Origin: Pseudomonas maioricensis
Lineage (GTDB): Bacteria > Pseudomonadota > Gammaproteobacteria > Pseudomonadales > Pseudomonadaceae
Direction: 5' to 3'
DNA: 64,000 bases
Assembly: GCF_022790535.1 (NCBI RefSeq)
Contig: NZ_LOHG01000007.1
Span: 27,475-91,474, forward strand
Shown here piece by piece: positions 47,801-58,400 of this stretch. Under the pieces are notes generated by a model. That model was not told the origin of the DNA and searched no databases. It was given only the letters and a program-made list of their open reading frames with translations. Each line of letters starts with the position of its first letter. Within the stretch, counting starts at the first letter, position 1. The translations under genes were made by a program, and so were the position numbers.

Positions 47801-50800
47801 AGCGGCGAGTTGCCGTTCGATCATCCGCAAGGCCGTCAGCTAAATGCTCAGGCTCAAACCTTCAGCGTGCGTCTGGATGCACAGCACACCCGACAGTTGC
47901 TGCAGCAGGCTCCGGCGGCCTATCGGACGCAGGTTAACGACTTGTTGCTGACGGCGCTGGCGCGGGTGGTGTGCCGCTGGACCGGCGAGGAATCTGCGCT
48001 GATTCAACTCGAGGGTCATGGGCGTGAAACCCTGTTCGATGATATCGACCTGACCTGCAGTGTCGGCTGGTTCACCAGTGCTTATCCGCTAAGGCTTACG
48101 CCGCAGGATGTGGCGGAAGAGACGGGTCGTGCTGCATCGATCAAGGTCATCAAAGAGCAACTGCGTCAGGTGCCACACAAGGGGCTGGGCTATGGCGTGC
48201 TGCGTTATCTGGCTGACGAGACATGTCGTCAAAGCATGGCCGCATTGCCTGAGGCCTCGATTACTTTCAATTATCTGGGGCAGTTCGATCAGAGCTTTGC
48301 CGACGATGCGCTGTTCAAACCGCTGGACGCTTTTGTCGGCCCGACTCACGACGAGCATGCACCACTGCCGAATGCCTTGAGCATCGACAGCCAGGTGTAT
48401 GGCGGGGAACTGGTGCTGCGCTGGACCTTCAGCCATGAACGCTTCGCAGCAGCGACGATCGAAACGCTGGCCATGGCTTATGTCGATGAGCTGCAAGGCC
48501 TGATCGCTCATTGCCTGGACGATGCAGCAGGCGGGCTGACTCCCTCGGACTTCCCGCTGGCGCGTCTGACTCAAGCCCAACTGGACGCGCTGCCGGTTCC
48601 CGTCGCTTGCATCGAAGATGTCTATCCGCTGACGCCCATGCAGGAAGGCCTGCTTCTGCATACGTTGCTTGAGCCGGGTACCGGTATCTACTTCATGCAG
48701 GACCGCTATCGCATCAACAGCGAGATCGACCCGCAGCGTTTTGCTCAAGCGTGGCAAGCCGTCGTGGCCCGTCATGAAGCTTTGCGTGCTTCGTTTTGCT
48801 GGGACAGTGGCGAGCAGATGCTGCAAATCATTCACAAGCCGGGCGGTACGCGAATCGAGTTCGTCGACTGGAGTGCCGAGCCAGAAGCCACGCATGAAGA
48901 ACGTCTGCAAACCCTGCTCAAAAGCGAGCGTGAAGCCGGTTTCGATCTGCTTCACGAAGCGCCTTTCCAACTGCGTCTGATCCGGGTCGCTGAGGGGCGC
49001 TACTGGTTCATGATGAGCAACCACCACATTCTGATCGATGCCTGGTGCCGTGGCTTGCTGATGAGCGATTTCTTTGAAATCTATACCGCGCTGGGCGAGG
49101 GGCGTGAAGCACAACTCGCCTTGCCGCCGCGTTATCGCGACTATATTGGCTGGCTGCAACGTCAGGACATTGCTCAGTCGAAGCAATGGTGGCGCAACAA
49201 CCTGCAGGGCTTTGAGCGCACCACCTACATTCCCACGGATCGGCCATTGTTGCGCGAGCATGCAGGGCAAAGTGGCGGCATGATCGTCGGTGATCGCTAC
49301 ACGCGCCTTGATGCCGCCGAGGGGCAGCGCCTGAAAGAGCTTGCCCAGCGTCACCAGTTGACCGTCAACACCTTCGCCCAGGCGGCGTGGGCGCTGACCT
49401 TGCAGCGTTTGAGTGGCGACGCTGACGTGGTGTTTGGTGTCACGGTAGCGGGTCGTCCGGTAGACATGCCGCAGATGCAGCGCACGGTTGGCCTGTTCAT
49501 CAACAGCATTCCGTTACGGGTCAGCCTGCCAGCCAACGATCAGCGCTGCACGGTGCTGGACTGGCTGCACGGCCTGCTGGACAGCAACCTGCAACTGCGC
49601 GAACACGAATACATGCCGCTGGTGCAGATTCAGGAATGCAGCGAACTGCCTAAAGGTCAGCCGCTGTTCGACAGTCTGTTTGTGTTCGAAAACGCCCCGG
49701 TTGAAGTCTCGGTACTGGACCGCGCCCAAAGCCTGAGCGCCAGTTCTGATTCCGGCCGCACTCACACCAATTTCCCGCTGACGGCGGTGTGTTACCCAGG
49801 CGACGACCTTGGGCTGCATCTTTCCTTCGACCAGCGCTATTTTGATGGTGAGACGGTTGAGCGCCTGCTGAGTGAATTCAAACGCCTGCTTCTGGCATTG
49901 GTAGACGGCATTCAGGGCGACATGGCCGAGCTGCCGTTGCTGGCAAATGTCGAGCGCGAGTGGCTGTTGCAAGGCTGCAACCAGAGCCAGCGTGATTACC
50001 CGTTGGAGCAGGGCTATGTGCGATTGTTCGAAGCTCGGGTCGAGGCACACCCTCAACGTATCGCTGCGACCTGCCTGGAGCATAAGTGGAGCTACAAAGA
50101 CCTGAACCAGAACGCCAACCGCCTTGGCCACGCCCTGCGCAATGCCGGTGTTCAGGTCGATCAACCGGTAGCGTTGCTGGCTGAGCGCGGGCTGGATTTG
50201 CTGGGCATGATCGTCGGTAGCTTCAAGGCCGGGGCGGGATACCTGCCTCTGGATCCAGGCCTGCCCGCGCAACGTTTGAGCGGGATCATCGAGCAGAGCC
50301 GCACGCCATTGCTGGTGTGTACGGCAGCCTATAAAGAACAGGCGATGAGCCTTCTCGAAGCGTTTTCCTGCGCGGGCAAACCTCGTTTACTGGTTTGGGA
50401 AGACGTACAGCAGGGCAAGCACTCGACAGAAAACCCCGGAATTTATTCCGCCCCGGATAACCTGGCCTACGTGATCTTTACCTCCGGCTCCACCGGACAG
50501 CCCAAGGGGGTGATGGTCGAGCAGCGCGGCATGCTCAATAACCAGTTGAGCAAAGCACCGTACCTTAGCCTGGATCAGTTTGATGTGATCGCCCAGACGG
50601 CGTCGCAAAGCTTCGATATCTCGGTCTGGCAGTTCCTCGCCGCACCGCTGTTCGGGGCGCGGGTGGACATCGTGCCTAATGCGCTTGCCCATGATCCATT
50701 GGGCCTGCTCAAGCATGTTGAAAGCAGTGGCGTCACGGTGTTGGAGAGTGTGCCGTCGCTGATTCAGGGCATGCTGGTCGATGATCACCCACCGCTGGAG

Positions 50801-51859
50801 CGTTTGCGCTGGATGCTGCCGACCGGGGAGGCCATGCCGCCTGAACTGGCGCATCAATGGCTGCAGACTTATCCACACATCGGATTGGTGAATGCCTACG
50901 GTCCGGCCGAGTGTTCCGACGATGTTGCGTTCTTCCGTGTCGATCAGGCGTCTACTCAAGGCAGCTATCTGCCCATCGGCACGCCGACTGATAACAACCG
51001 TTTGTACCTGTTGGATGACGCGCTTGATTTGGTGCCGTCGGGTGCGGTGGGCGAGTTGTGCATCGCGGGTGTCGGCGTTGGCCGAGGCTATGTGCACGAT
51101 CCGTTGCGTACGGCACCGGTTTTTGTGCCGCATCCATTCGGAGCACCGGGTGAGCGACTTTATCGCAGCGGCGATCTGGCGCGGCGTCGGGCTGATGGTG
51201 TACTTGAATACGTGGGGCGTATCGACCATCAGGTGAAGATTCGCGGTTTCCGGATCGAGCTGGGTGAAATCGAAGCGCGCCTGCATGAACAGCCAGAAAT
51301 TCGTGATGCTGCTGTGGCGGTGCAGGAAGGGCCGAACGGTAAATACCTCGTTGGCTATCTGGTGCCTGTCGAGGCGCACGAGGGCGAGCTCCCGGAAGTC
51401 ATCAAGGCACGCCTGCGAGCCTCGCTGCCGGATTACATGGTGCCGCTGCACTGGCTCATCCTCGACCAGTTGCCACGTAACGCCAACGGCAAACTGGATC
51501 GCAGGGCTCTACCCGGGGTCGACATCGGCCAGTTGCAAAGCCAGGCCTACGTCGCACCGCGCAATGAGCTTGAGCAGACCCTGGCGGACATCTGGGCTGA
51601 AGTGCTTAAAGTCGAACAGGTCGGCATCTACGACAACTTTTTCGAACTGGGTGGTCACTCATTGCTGGCCACGCAAATCGCCTCCCGTGTGCAGAACGCA
51701 TTGCAACGCAACGTGCCATTAAGGGCGATGTTCGAGTGCAGCACGGTGGAGCAACTGGCCGCTTATATCGACGGGCTTGAGTCGAGTGAAATGACCGAGG
51801 AGAAAGTGGATCGTTTGAGTGACCTGATGGCGCAGTTGGAGGCACTGGACCAGGCCTGA
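38804..51859 (+). CDS. pvdL: PvdL pyoverdine NRPS (acyl-Glu-D-Tyr-Dab)
   Basis: A 4351-residue megasynthase starting the pyoverdine peptide. Domains in order: acyl-activating ligase (about 1-570; [12 protein letters not shown] near 174) with carrier serine S624; condensation (HHIIADG at 815) and adenylation with carrier S1674; condensation (HHIVTEG at 1866) and adenylation with carrier S2766 (GGDS, the form preceding epimerases); epimerase (HHLVVDG at 2938); condensation (HHILIDA at 3407) and adenylation with carrier S4286. There is no thioesterase, so the chain passes to another NRPS. Hand alignment to GrsA gives specificity residues DVWHFGRIN, DAEGIGAVM and DIWELTADD, in the Glu, Tyr and Dab positions. 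A REPIN is embedded at about residues 2317-2348. Length is close to P. aeruginosa PvdL. Confidence 0.95.
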   Translation: MNDAFELPNTLVQALQQRAEGQPDRIALRFLAEEASDGAVLSYRQLDQRARTIAAALQAQVEPGERAVLLFPSGPDYVAAFFGCLYAGVIAVPAYPPESARRHHQERLLSIIADAEPRLILAHSSLRESLLQMSEQLNAADAPQLLCVDTLDIDLANAWREPSLHQDDIAFLQYTSGSTALPKGVQVSHGNLVANELLIRRGFGIDLNPNDVIVSWLPLYHDMGLIGGLLQPIFSGVPCVLMSPGYFLGRPLRWLEAISEYGGTISGGPDFAYRLCSERVSDSALEKLDLSKWRVAFSGSEPIRQDSLDLFSSKFAASGFTADSFFACYGLAEATLFVTGGQRGRGIPNLEVSDQALAQNRAEPGAGSVLMSCGGSQPKHAVCIVDAVSGEVLADNQVGEIWAAGPSIAHGYWRNPEASARTFVERDGRTWLRTGDLGFLRHGELFVTGRLKDMLIVRGHNLYPQDIEQAIEREVDVVRKGRVAAFAVTENGVDGIGIAAEISRSVQKILPPDALIKAIRQTVAEAFQETPSVVALLNPGALPKTSSGKLQRSACRIRLADGTLDSYAFFPVAQHRGETDAERATDNTAAGDDLQQRIAAIWREQLHVEHIADDDHFFLLGGNSIAATQVMGRLREALGLELNLRLLFEAPSLAEFCTEVARQQASGATRQNSIALLPRDRDLPQSLAQNRLWIVWQLEPQSAAYNIPAALRLRGDLDQQALINSFEQLIERHESLRTRFLERDGHALQRIEPSATFTLQHLDFSHVPQAERDAQVVQARDQDARTAFDLEQGPLLRVTLVRLDDQEHQLWVTLHHIIADGWSLNVLIDEFSRLYAAATQGQKATLTPLSLHYADYAQWQRDWLAAGEAHRQLVYWTQQLGDEQPVLSLATDHPRSALRTHQAARYSVLLDEGLSSALRYTAHEQGATMFMVLLAAFQSLLHRYSGQTDIRIGVPGANRPRLETQGLVGFFINTLVLRATVDAREPFSQLLDETLHTTLGAQAHQDLPFEQLLEAFPQAREQGLFQVMFNHQQRDLSALRRLPGLLADELPWHSREAKFDLQLHSEEDHRGRLALHFDYAAELFDVQTVRRMAEHFTALLQQVSDQPDRCIGDLVLLSAVEQAQQLDWSQAPCVPATRWLPQLLAEQATQTPEGTALVWDGGQMDYASLDTQSNRLAHYLRDKGVGPDVCVGICAERSPQLLIGLLAIVKAGGAYVPLDPDYPRERLSYMLHDSGVKLLLTQSHLLPGLPVSEAITAITLDNLHLDNWPCNAPGLHLSGDNLAYVIYTSGSTGQPKGVGNTHAALAERLQWMQATYCLVAGDVLMQKAPVSFDVSVWECFWPLITGCRLLIAAPGEHRDPARIIELVQQFNVTTLHFVPPLLQLFIEDSGVTQCTSLKRVFSGGEALPTELRNRVLKQLPNVQLHNRYGPTETAINVTHWHCQADDGERSPIGRPLGNVLCRILDNELNPVPAGVPGELCIGGIGLARGYLGRPGLSAERFVPDPLGEEGARLYRTGDLARWSADGVIDYLGRLDQQVKLRGFRIEPEEIEARLLAQPGVRQAAVLVREGPGGAQLIGWYTADTDIAAEPLKAALAVELPEYMVPAQLVRLDRMPLSPSGKLDRRALPDPQWQQREHVAPRTEFEQQIAAIWCEVLGLERVGLSDDFFALGGHSLLATQIVSRTRQACDVELPLRVLFDASELGAFAEQVRLIQLAGDSNRQLPIERVDRSQRVPLSYSQQRMWFLWQLEPNSPAYNVGGMARLRGVLDISRFEAALHALIARHETLRTTFPSVNGVAWQQVQTDLNLRMQWQDFSALDDSTRDQRLQAFADAQAHEPFDLERGPLLRACLVKAGEQEHFFVLTLHHIVTEGWAMDIFARELSALYEAFVDDRQSPLEPLAVQYLDYSVWQRQWLESGERQRQLDYWTTKLGNEHPLLELPGDRPRPPVQSHRGGLYRFDLGDELAAQVRQFNAEQGLTLFMTMTAALAVLLFRYSGQQDLRIGAPVANRIRPESEGLIGAFLNTQVLRCQLNGQMSVAELIDQVRQTVIEGQSNQDLPFDHLVEALQPPRSAAYNPLFQVMCNVQRWEFQQSRTLAGMTVDYLVNDAAATKFDLNLEVTDLDQRLGCCLTYSCDLFDEARIARMAEHWRTLLQGLLTDPEQRLSELPLFESAERDQLLSGLAEESGEHDLSHCIHELFAEQVRKTPDAGALTFAGQTLTYDQLNRRANQLARALRERGVGPQVRVGLALERSHEMVIGLLAILKAGGAYVPLDPEYPLDRLHYMIEDSGIGLLLADAQLFEALGELPEGVVNFSFSVGARLAREPDAPVQQSPRVNVLRGQASLQQKDVYQYDDAELPNLTLPQHQAYLIYTSGSTGKPKGVVVSHGEIAMHCRAVIQRFGMRNDDCELHFYSINFDAATERLLVPLLCGARVVLRAQGQWGAQEICELIREQHINILGFTPSYGSQLAQWLASQHETLPIRMCITGGEALTGEHLQRIRAVFKPQQFFNAYGPTETVVMPLACLAPEALEEGMATVPIGRVVGARSAYILDADLALVPQGATGELYIGGAGLAGGYHQRPGMTAERFVVDPFSANGGRMYRTGDLVRQRADGLVEYLGRIDHQVKIRGFRIELGEIENRLLEHASVREAVVLALEAPSGKQLVGYVVGEGDAAQLRDALKKHLLSQLPEYMVPAQLIVLDSMPLTANGKLDRRALPAPDPEHSRQQFMAPQNELEQALAAIWREVLNVERVGLLDNFFELGGDSILSIQVVSRARQAGIHFSPRDMFQHQTVQTLANVATRAEQVLAEQGPVLGAAQLTPIQHWFFASDIPQRQHWNQAVLLQPNENLDPALLEQALRQVLVQHDALRLRFTEHSGQWHAEHAPLEQCAVLWRAESASPELFADAQRSLNLQRGPLLRGVLISDNSGAQQLLLTIHHLVVDGVSWRILLDDLQAAYREQPLPAKTSAFRDWTQRLQAYANSEPLREELQWWQTQLTGSGELPFDHPQGRQLNAQAQTFSVRLDAQHTRQLLQQAPAAYRTQVNDLLLTALARVVCRWTGEESALIQLEGHGRETLFDDIDLTCSVGWFTSAYPLRLTPQDVAEETGRAASIKVIKEQLRQVPHKGLGYGVLRYLADETCRQSMAALPEASITFNYLGQFDQSFADDALFKPLDAFVGPTHDEHAPLPNALSIDSQVYGGELVLRWTFSHERFAAATIETLAMAYVDELQGLIAHCLDDAAGGLTPSDFPLARLTQAQLDALPVPVACIEDVYPLTPMQEGLLLHTLLEPGTGIYFMQDRYRINSEIDPQRFAQAWQAVVARHEALRASFCWDSGEQMLQIIHKPGGTRIEFVDWSAEPEATHEERLQTLLKSEREAGFDLLHEAPFQLRLIRVAEGRYWFMMSNHHILIDAWCRGLLMSDFFEIYTALGEGREAQLALPPRYRDYIGWLQRQDIAQSKQWWRNNLQGFERTTYIPTDRPLLREHAGQSGGMIVGDRYTRLDAAEGQRLKELAQRHQLTVNTFAQAAWALTLQRLSGDADVVFGVTVAGRPVDMPQMQRTVGLFINSIPLRVSLPANDQRCTVLDWLHGLLDSNLQLREHEYMPLVQIQECSELPKGQPLFDSLFVFENAPVEVSVLDRAQSLSASSDSGRTHTNFPLTAVCYPGDDLGLHLSFDQRYFDGETVERLLSEFKRLLLALVDGIQGDMAELPLLANVEREWLLQGCNQSQRDYPLEQGYVRLFEARVEAHPQRIAATCLEHKWSYKDLNQNANRLGHALRNAGVQVDQPVALLAERGLDLLGMIVGSFKAGAGYLPLDPGLPAQRLSGIIEQSRTPLLVCTAAYKEQAMSLLEAFSCAGKPRLLVWEDVQQGKHSTENPGIYSAPDNLAYVIFTSGSTGQPKGVMVEQRGMLNNQLSKAPYLSLDQFDVIAQTASQSFDISVWQFLAAPLFGARVDIVPNALAHDPLGLLKHVESSGVTVLESVPSLIQGMLVDDHPPLERLRWMLPTGEAMPPELAHQWLQTYPHIGLVNAYGPAECSDDVAFFRVDQASTQGSYLPIGTPTDNNRLYLLDDALDLVPSGAVGELCIAGVGVGRGYVHDPLRTAPVFVPHPFGAPGERLYRSGDLARRRADGVLEYVGRIDHQVKIRGFRIELGEIEARLHEQPEIRDAAVAVQEGPNGKYLVGYLVPVEAHEGELPEVIKARLRASLPDYMVPLHWLILDQLPRNANGKLDRRALPGVDIGQLQSQAYVAPRNELEQTLADIWAEVLKVEQVGIYDNFFELGGHSLLATQIASRVQNALQRNVPLRAMFECSTVEQLAAYIDGLESSEMTEEKVDRLSDLMAQLEALDQA
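45753..45844. repeat. REPIN embedded in frame within pvdL
   Basis: Perfect 26-bp arms (45753-45778 and 45819-45844; core GTTGGAGCGAGGCTTGCCCG) surround a 40-base loop. This palindrome type is normally intergenic in P. fluorescens-group genomes. Here it is read through in pvdL without a stop, encoding about 31 residues ([10 protein letters not shown] ... LRGQASLQQ) just before the YTSGSTG motif of the Tyr-type adenylation domain. Confidence 0.9.
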
Positions 51860-52259
51860 ACCTGCTGAGTTTTTGGGAGCAGCGCGAGGCCGCGATAGTG
51901 ATTTTCTGATACACCGCTGTTGCGGCCTTGGTGAATTCTTGTTGCTTTTACAGGCCGTTCTTGTGCTGCAAGACGGTGCTGTAACTCGGAAGCCGAAGGG
52001 TTACACCCATAGAAAATGCAATCGTTTGAATTAAGGCGCTTTACCTGTAGCTGCCGAAGGCTGCGAAAGCAGTCTTCCTGACATATCGCCATTGCAGCCT
52101 TCGGCAGCTCCTACAGGGCTTAATCATCCAGATGGCTACTCAACAGGCTGCCATCGGCGCTAGTTCGTTGATCCATCTCAATGGCAGGCACCACCCGGGA
52201 GCGCATGATGCAAGTTGTGCAAGCTCCCTGTTTGCGTTGCGCCCGATCAAGGAAAGCCC
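51860..52259. other. Intergenic region between pvdL and the DASS transporter
   Basis: About 400 bases without a gene. It holds a weak inverted repeat just after pvdL (AGGCCGC 51887-51893 with GCGGCCT 51922-51928), possibly a degenerate REP acting as terminator, and the REPIN listed separately. I see no PvdS-type promoter before the transporter. Confidence 0.5.
52045..52116. repeat. REPIN with a 3-base deletion in the left arm
   Basis: The left arm reads CTGTAGCTGCCGAAGGCTGC, lacking the GAG of the usual CTGTAGGAGCTGCC; the right arm (to 52116) is complete (GCAGCCTTCGGCAGCTCCTA). Same sequence type as the repeats at 36842, 59053 and 61198. Confidence 0.85.
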
Positions 52260-53750
52260 ATGAACGCCTCTTCAACCATCCCCGAGCAGCCACCCGCCCA
52301 GGTCAAGTTACCCATAGGTCTGCTGGTTGGCATCGCGGTCATGGTTGCCGTGCTGTTGCTGCCATTCCCGGCGGATCTACCCATTGCCGGGCAGCGCATG
52401 CTGGCGATTCTGGCGTTTGCTGTGGTGGTGTGGATCACCGAAGCGGTGTCGTACGAAGCCAGTGCAATCATGATCACCTCGCTAATGGCGTTCCTGATCG
52501 GCACGGCGCCGACCCTTAAAGACCCGTCCGTGATCTACGGTTCTTCTGCCGCGATTACCATGGCCCTGACAGGCTTCTCCAACTCGGCATTGGCGTTGGT
52601 GGCAGGCGCATTGTTCATTGCCGCTGCCATGACCCATACCGGGCTGGATCGGCGTATCGCTCTGGTCACGTTGTCACGCATCGGCACCAGCACGCGGCGG
52701 ATCATGCTGGGTGCCATTGTCGTCACTATCCTGCTCAGCCTGGTGGTGCCCAGTGCCACAGCGCGCAGTGCGTGTGTGGTGCCGATCATGATGGGCGTGA
52801 TTGCTGCGTTTGGTATGGACAAACGTTCCAATGTTGCTGCCGCGATCATGATTATTGTGGCTCAGGGGACCAGCATCTGGAATGTCGGGATTCAGACCGC
52901 TGCTGCGCAAAACCTGCTGACAGCAGGCTTCATGGACAAGATGCTCGGCGCCCGTGTGTCATGGCTCGACTGGCTGATTGCCGGTGCCCCCTGGGCGATC
53001 ATCATGTCGGGCGTCCTGATCGTTCTGGTGCTCAAACTGCTGCCCCCGGAAAGTGACAATATTCCTGGCGGCAAAGAGGCGGTCGCCCAGTCCCTTGCAG
53101 AGATAGGCCCTATGACAGGGGCACAAAAGCGCCTGATGACCGTATCCATTGGCTTGCTGTTGCTGTGGGCCACCGAGGGCAAACTTCATAGCTTTGACAC
53201 AACGTCCACGACTTACGCCGGGCTGGTCCTGTTGCTATTGCCGCGTTGGGGCGTGATGACCTGGAAAGACGTGCAGTCGCGAATCCCTTGGGGCACGGTG
53301 ATTGTCTTCGGGGTCGGCATCAGCCTGGGTACGGCGTTGCTCACCACTCAGGCGGGACAGTGGCTGGGTGTTCAGGTGGTCAGCCGTACCGGGCTGGATC
53401 AGGTTGGGCCATTGAGCGTGTTCGCCATTCTGGCGGGCTTTCTGATTCTGATCCATCTGGGCTTCGCCAGTGCCACGGCACTGACCTCGGCAATGTTGCC
53501 GATCCTTATCGCTGTGCTGCAAACCCTGCCCGGGGATTTCAACCGACTGGGCATGACCATGCTGCTGGGGTTTGCCGTCAGTTACGGGTTCATTCTGCCG
53601 ATCAATGCGCCGCAGAACATGGTCTGCCTGGGCACTGAAACCTTCACCGCCCGGCAGTTTGCCCGGGTCGGCATTCCGGTCACCGTGATCGGCTATCTGT
53701 TGATGCTGGTATTCGGCGCTACCTACTGGAAATGGTTGGGCTGGATGTAA
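52260..53750 (+). CDS. DASS/SLC13-family anion:sodium symporter
   Basis: A 496-residue membrane protein with about 12 helices, of the divalent anion:sodium symporter family (CitT/SdcS relatives). Seen: AVVVWITEAVSYEAS, the FSNSALALVAGA segment matching the first SNT-type substrate/sodium motif, and a duplicated later region (LTSAMLPILIAVL; INAPQNMVCLGT). Substrates of relatives are dicarboxylates, tricarboxylates or sulfate. The ATG at 52260 has AAGGA upstream and gives a short N-terminal tail. It lies between pvdL and pvdH without a recognised PvdS site, so a link to pyoverdine is unproven. Confidence 0.8.
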   Translation: MNASSTIPEQPPAQVKLPIGLLVGIAVMVAVLLLPFPADLPIAGQRMLAILAFAVVVWITEAVSYEASAIMITSLMAFLIGTAPTLKDPSVIYGSSAAITMALTGFSNSALALVAGALFIAAAMTHTGLDRRIALVTLSRIGTSTRRIMLGAIVVTILLSLVVPSATARSACVVPIMMGVIAAFGMDKRSNVAAAIMIIVAQGTSIWNVGIQTAAAQNLLTAGFMDKMLGARVSWLDWLIAGAPWAIIMSGVLIVLVLKLLPPESDNIPGGKEAVAQSLAEIGPMTGAQKRLMTVSIGLLLLWATEGKLHSFDTTSTTYAGLVLLLLPRWGVMTWKDVQSRIPWGTVIVFGVGISLGTALLTTQAGQWLGVQVVSRTGLDQVGPLSVFAILAGFLILIHLGFASATALTSAMLPILIAVLQTLPGDFNRLGMTMLLGFAVSYGFILPINAPQNMVCLGTETFTARQFARVGIPVTVIGYLLMLVFGATYWKWLGWM

Positions 53751-53760
53751 GCGGCGGCAG

Positions 53761-53784
53761 TAAATCCCGACTGCGCTGGTGCGT
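53761..53784 (+). promoter_or_regulatory. PvdS-type promoter before pvdH
   Basis: TAAATCCC begins at 53761 (the classic iron-starvation box form) and CGT is at 53782-53784, 16 bases after TAAAT. It lies 93 bases before the pvdH start and just after the transporter stop. Confidence 0.85.
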
Positions 53785-53877
53785 TTCCTTAAGACAGGAA
53801 TCTACCGGCGCTGAATGGCGTGGCAGATGCCCACTTCCGTGCTTTGCATCCACCGCATGCTATCGAGGGTTTGAAGG

Positions 53878-55290
53878 ATGTCAGTCGCCATCAGTCGCAA
53901 TGAAAATTTATCTGCCCGGCTCAACAGCGAGCCGGAAGAAGTGCTTTATCAGTTCGAAGACTCACCACTGCTGGAGCGTCAGAAGCAGCAGGAATCCAAT
54001 GCTCGCAGTTATCCCCGACGCCTGCCGCTGGCGCTGAAACGCGCCCAGGGTATCTACGTTGAAGATGTGGAAGGTCGCACCTTTATTGACTGCCTGGCGG
54101 GAGCCGGGACCTTGGCGTTGGGGCATAACCATCCGGTGGTCATCGCCGCTATTCGCAAGGTACTCGATGACGGTCTGCCGCTGCATACCCTTGACCTGAC
54201 TACCCCGGTCAAGGATCAATTCGTCCAGGACCTGTTCGGATTGTTGCCGGAAACCTTTGCCCGCGACGCGAAAATCCAGTTTTGCGGCCCCACCGGGACC
54301 GACGCAGTGGAAGCCGCATTGAAGCTGGTGCGCACCGCGACCGGGCGCACGACCGTGCTGTCGTTCCAGGGCGGGTATCACGGCATGAGCATGGGCGCAC
54401 TGAGCCTGATGGGCAGTCTCGGGCCCAAAAAGCCTATGGCTGCATTGCTCAACAGTGGTGTGCAATTTCTGCCGTTTCCCTATGACTATCGGTGCCCGTT
54501 CGGGCTGGGTGGCGCCGAGGGTGTGAAGGTCAACCTGCGTTATCTGGAAAACCTGCTCAATGACCCGGAGGCTGGCGTGCAACTGCCCGCGGCCGCCATC
54601 GTTGAAGTGGTGCAGGGCGAGGGCGGGGTGATCCCGGCTGACCTGGACTGGCTACGTGGCCTGCGTCGGATCACCGAAAAGGCCGGAGTCGCGCTGATCG
54701 TCGATGAGATTCAGAGCGGTTTTGCCCGCACCGGCAAAATGTTTGCCTTTGAGCACGCGGGCATTGTGCCGGACGTCGTGGTGCTCTCAAAAGCCATCGG
54801 CGGCAGCCTGCCGCTGGCCGTGGTGGTTTATCGCGAGTGGCTGGACAAGTGGCTCCCGGGGGCGCATGCCGGGACTTTCCGTGGTAACCAGATGGCGATG
54901 GCGGCGGGTTCTGCCGTCATGGCTTATCTCAAACAGCATGATATCGCTGGCCATGCGACCGCGATGGGCGCTCGCCTGACCGAGCACCTGCGGGTACTGC
55001 AACGCGATTTCCCGCAGATGGGCGACATTCGTGGTCGTGGCTTGATGCTCGGGGTTGAACTGGTGGACCCGACAGGCGCTGTCGACGGTTTGGGCCATCC
55101 TCCGGCATTTGGCAAACTGGCACCGTTGGTGCAGAACGAATGCCTGAAGCGCGGGTTGATTCTGGAGCTGGGTGGTCGTCACGGCAGTGTCGTGCGCTTC
55201 CTGCCGCCCTTGGTTATCACCGCCGAGCAGGTGGATGAAGTGGCAAGGCGTTTTGCCAAGGCGCTGGCCGCAGCGGTGGAGCGGGTTTAG
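53878..55290 (+). CDS. pvdH: PvdH, diaminobutyrate:2-oxoglutarate aminotransferase
   Basis: Makes L-2,4-diaminobutyrate from aspartate semialdehyde and glutamate, the precursor of the Dab unit loaded by PvdL that becomes part of the chromophore. The 470-residue class III aminotransferase has CLAGAGTLALGHNHP, GPTGTDAVEAALKL, the VDEIQSGFARTG aspartate motif and the PLP lysine K305 in LSKAIGGSLPL. Length matches P. aeruginosa PvdH. AAGG lies just upstream of the ATG. Expression should be PvdS-dependent from the promoter at 53761. Confidence 0.94.
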   Translation: MSVAISRNENLSARLNSEPEEVLYQFEDSPLLERQKQQESNARSYPRRLPLALKRAQGIYVEDVEGRTFIDCLAGAGTLALGHNHPVVIAAIRKVLDDGLPLHTLDLTTPVKDQFVQDLFGLLPETFARDAKIQFCGPTGTDAVEAALKLVRTATGRTTVLSFQGGYHGMSMGALSLMGSLGPKKPMAALLNSGVQFLPFPYDYRCPFGLGGAEGVKVNLRYLENLLNDPEAGVQLPAAAIVEVVQGEGGVIPADLDWLRGLRRITEKAGVALIVDEIQSGFARTGKMFAFEHAGIVPDVVVLSKAIGGSLPLAVVVYREWLDKWLPGAHAGTFRGNQMAMAAGSAVMAYLKQHDIAGHATAMGARLTEHLRVLQRDFPQMGDIRGRGLMLGVELVDPTGAVDGLGHPPAFGKLAPLVQNECLKRGLILELGGRHGSVVRFLPPLVITAEQVDEVARRFAKALAAAVERV

Positions 55291-55337
55291 CCCGCTCTCA
55301 TTAAACATAAAATAACTATCCGAATTTAGAAGCTTTT

Positions 55338-55428
55338 CTGTAGGAGTGAGCTTGCTCGCGATAGCGTCAGATCAGACGAGATCTACTTAACAGATCTACC
55401 GCTATCGCGAGCAAGCTCACTCCTACAG
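55338..55428. repeat. REPIN of the GTGAGCTTGCTCGCGATAGCG type
   Basis: Perfect 29-bp arms (55338-55366 and 55400-55428) around a 33-base loop, between convergent pvdH and the sensor kinase. The core differs from the CTGCCGAAGGCTGC type seen elsewhere. Confidence 0.92.
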
Positions 55429-55437
55429 GGCTTGTGG

Positions 55438-58400
55438 TTAGCCCAACATCACATGCCGACTCAACAGTGCCCGCAACGCAGCGGGCTTGACGGGTTTGGG
55501 CAGGTAATCCAGCCCGGCTGCGTGCACTTGAGCGATCAGTTCCGGACGGCCGTCGGCGCTGATCACGACTCCCGGGAGCGGGTTGCCGAGGCGGGTACGC
55601 AGCCAGGCCATCAACTCGGTGCCGGTTTCGCCGTCATCCAGGTGGTAATCCACCAGCGCCAGCTGCGGGCGTACGCCTTCGTCCAGTAGCGCCTGGCATT
55701 GCTCGCGGCTGCGAGCGGTCCAGACCTGACAGCCCCAACGAGTCAGCAGGCTGTTCATGCCGATCAGAATGCTGTCTTCATTATCGATACACAGCACCTG
55801 CGTACCGGTCAGCGCTGTGCGGTTTGCATCGGCAACCACGCTGACGGGGACCGTCTGATGCTGGGCCAGTGGCACGCAGACACTGAACACGCTGCCTTTG
55901 CCCGCCCATGAACGTACCTGCAAGGTGTGGCCCAGCACACGACACAACCCGTCAGCGATGGCGAGCCCCAGCCCCAAGCCCTTTTCGGCGCGGGTCTGGT
56001 GGCTGTCCAGGCGCTTGAACTCCTCGAAAATCACCCGCTGCTTGTCTTTCGGAATACCAGGACCCCGATCCCAAACTTCAAGGCTCAGGTAGGTGCCCCG
56101 ACGGCGTACACCCAGCAACACCGGACCCTTGCCATACCGGAACGCATTGGTCAGGAAGTTCTGCAGGATGCGCCTTAGCAACTTGGCATCGCTGTCGACC
56201 CGCAGTGCGGTGCCGCGTACCCGAAATGTCAGCCCTTGTTCTTGCGCCAGTGCTTTGAACTCTGCGCCCAGTGTGTCGAACAGCGTGTTGAGGGCGAACG
56301 GTTGGCGATCCGGGGTGATCTTGCCGTTTTCCAGGCGGGAAATATCCAGCAGGTCGCTGATCAGGTCTTCGGCCGAGCGTAGTGAGCTGTCCAAGTGCTG
56401 CACCAGTTGCCGGGCGTCAGCCGACATGCCGTCGTCTTGATGTGAAAGCGCTGCGGAAAACAAGCGTGCGGCATTCAGCGGTTGCATCAGGTCATGGCTG
56501 ACTGCTGCAAGGAAGCGGGTCTTCGACTGGTTGGCGGTCTCTGCGGTGCCCTTGGCTTCGGTCAGTGCCAGGTTTAATTGCGACAGTTCGTGGGTCCGCT
56601 CGGCCACCCGCTGCTCAAGGCTTTCGTTGGCACCCTTGAGCGCATGTTCGGCATCGCGGAAGGCGGTAATGTCGGTGAAGCTCATGACAAAGCCGCCACC
56701 TGGCATCGGGTTGCCGATCAGCTCGATGACCCGGCCATTGGGGAACATGCGTTCTGAGGTGTGAGCACGGCCTTGGCGCATCCAGTGCAGGCGCCGGGCC
56801 ACGTGGACTTCCGCCTCACCAGGGCCAAGCAAACCGCGTTCAGCGTTGTAGCGAATGATGTCGGCAATCGGCCGACCGATGCTGATCAGCCCCTCGGGGT
56901 AATTGAACAGCTCCAGATATCGGTGATTCCACGCCACCAGCTTCAGCGACTGGTCGACCACGCTGATCCCTTGCGTAATGTTCTCGATGGCGCCTTGCAG
57001 CAGAGCACGGTTGAACTGCAGGACTTCCGAGGCTTCGTCGGCAATGCGCACCACGTCTTCGAGCTGCATGTCGCGGCCTTCGATGGCTGCTTTCACCACG
57101 GCCCGGGTCGATGACGCGCCCAGTACACCGGCCAGCAAGCGTTCGGTGTGGGCAATCCAGTCGCCATTGGCGTTCTGGTTGGGGTTGAAGCCTTTGCCTT
57201 GTCGGTAGGCAAAGCGAATGAAGCTCTGGCGGGCGCGTTCTTCGCCAACAAACCGGGCAGAGAGGTTTAGCAAGTCTTCGACCTGTACAGCCAGCAGCGG
57301 CCGGTTGCCGCTGCTGACGCTGGCGTCCTGACCGATGAAGCGGCCAGCCTGCCAGTGCTCCGAAACCCGTGTTTTTGAGATCACCGAGACCCAGCCGAAC
57401 AGAATGAAGTTACCCGCCAGCGACAGCACCACGCCTTGAGTCAGGGGCGTAATCGGCAGCCCCAACGGATTGCCGTGCAGCCAGGCCAGCAGCGGGAAGC
57501 TTTCCAGCGACCAGCCGAGGCTTTCAGCGGAGATCGGCAATACCAGTGTGTAGAACCAAAGGAAAATTCCTGCGCCCAACCCGGCGAAAACACCACGGCG
57601 GTTGGCTTGTTTCCACCACAGTGCGCCGAACATGGCGGGCGAAAGCTGAGTAATGGCTGCGAAGGCTATCTGGCCAATGGTCGCCAGACTGGCTGTCGAG
57701 CCGAGCAGCCGATAGCAGACATACGCCAGTAACAGAATGACCACGATGCTGACCCGGCGTACCGACAGCATCCAGTGGCGGAAGGCTTCGAATGGGCGTT
57801 CGGCGGTTTTGCGGCTCAGCAGCCAGGGCAGCAACATGTCGTTGGAAATCATCGTCGACAGCGCCACGCTGGCGACAATCACCATGCCGGTGGCCGCCGA
57901 GGCGCCGCCGATAAAGGCCAGCAAGGCCAGCGACGGATGTGTGGTCGCCAATGGCAGGCTGATCACGAATGAGTCAGGCAGTACCGAGTCAGGCAGCAGC
58001 ATTTGCCCGGCGAGTGCGATTGGCACCACGAACAACGCTGCCAGCACCAGATAGGCCGGGAACACCCACTTGGCCAGACGCAAATCCTGCGGGTCGATAT
58101 TTTCCACGACAGTGACGTGAAACTGTCGCGGCAGGCAGACAATCGCCATCATCGCCACGCCGGTCTGAACCACCATGGACGGCCAGTTGATGGTTTCTTT
58201 CCAGTATTCCTCAAGCCGTGGCGCAATCAGGGCTTGATTGAACAGATCATCGAAGCCGTCGTACAGGCCGTACGTCACGAACGCGCCCACCGCCATGAAC
58301 GCGAACAGTTTGACCAGCGCCTCAAAGGCTATGGCCATGACCATGCCGCGGTGGTGCTCGGTCACGTCCAGATTGCGCGTGCCGAAGACGATCGTGAACA

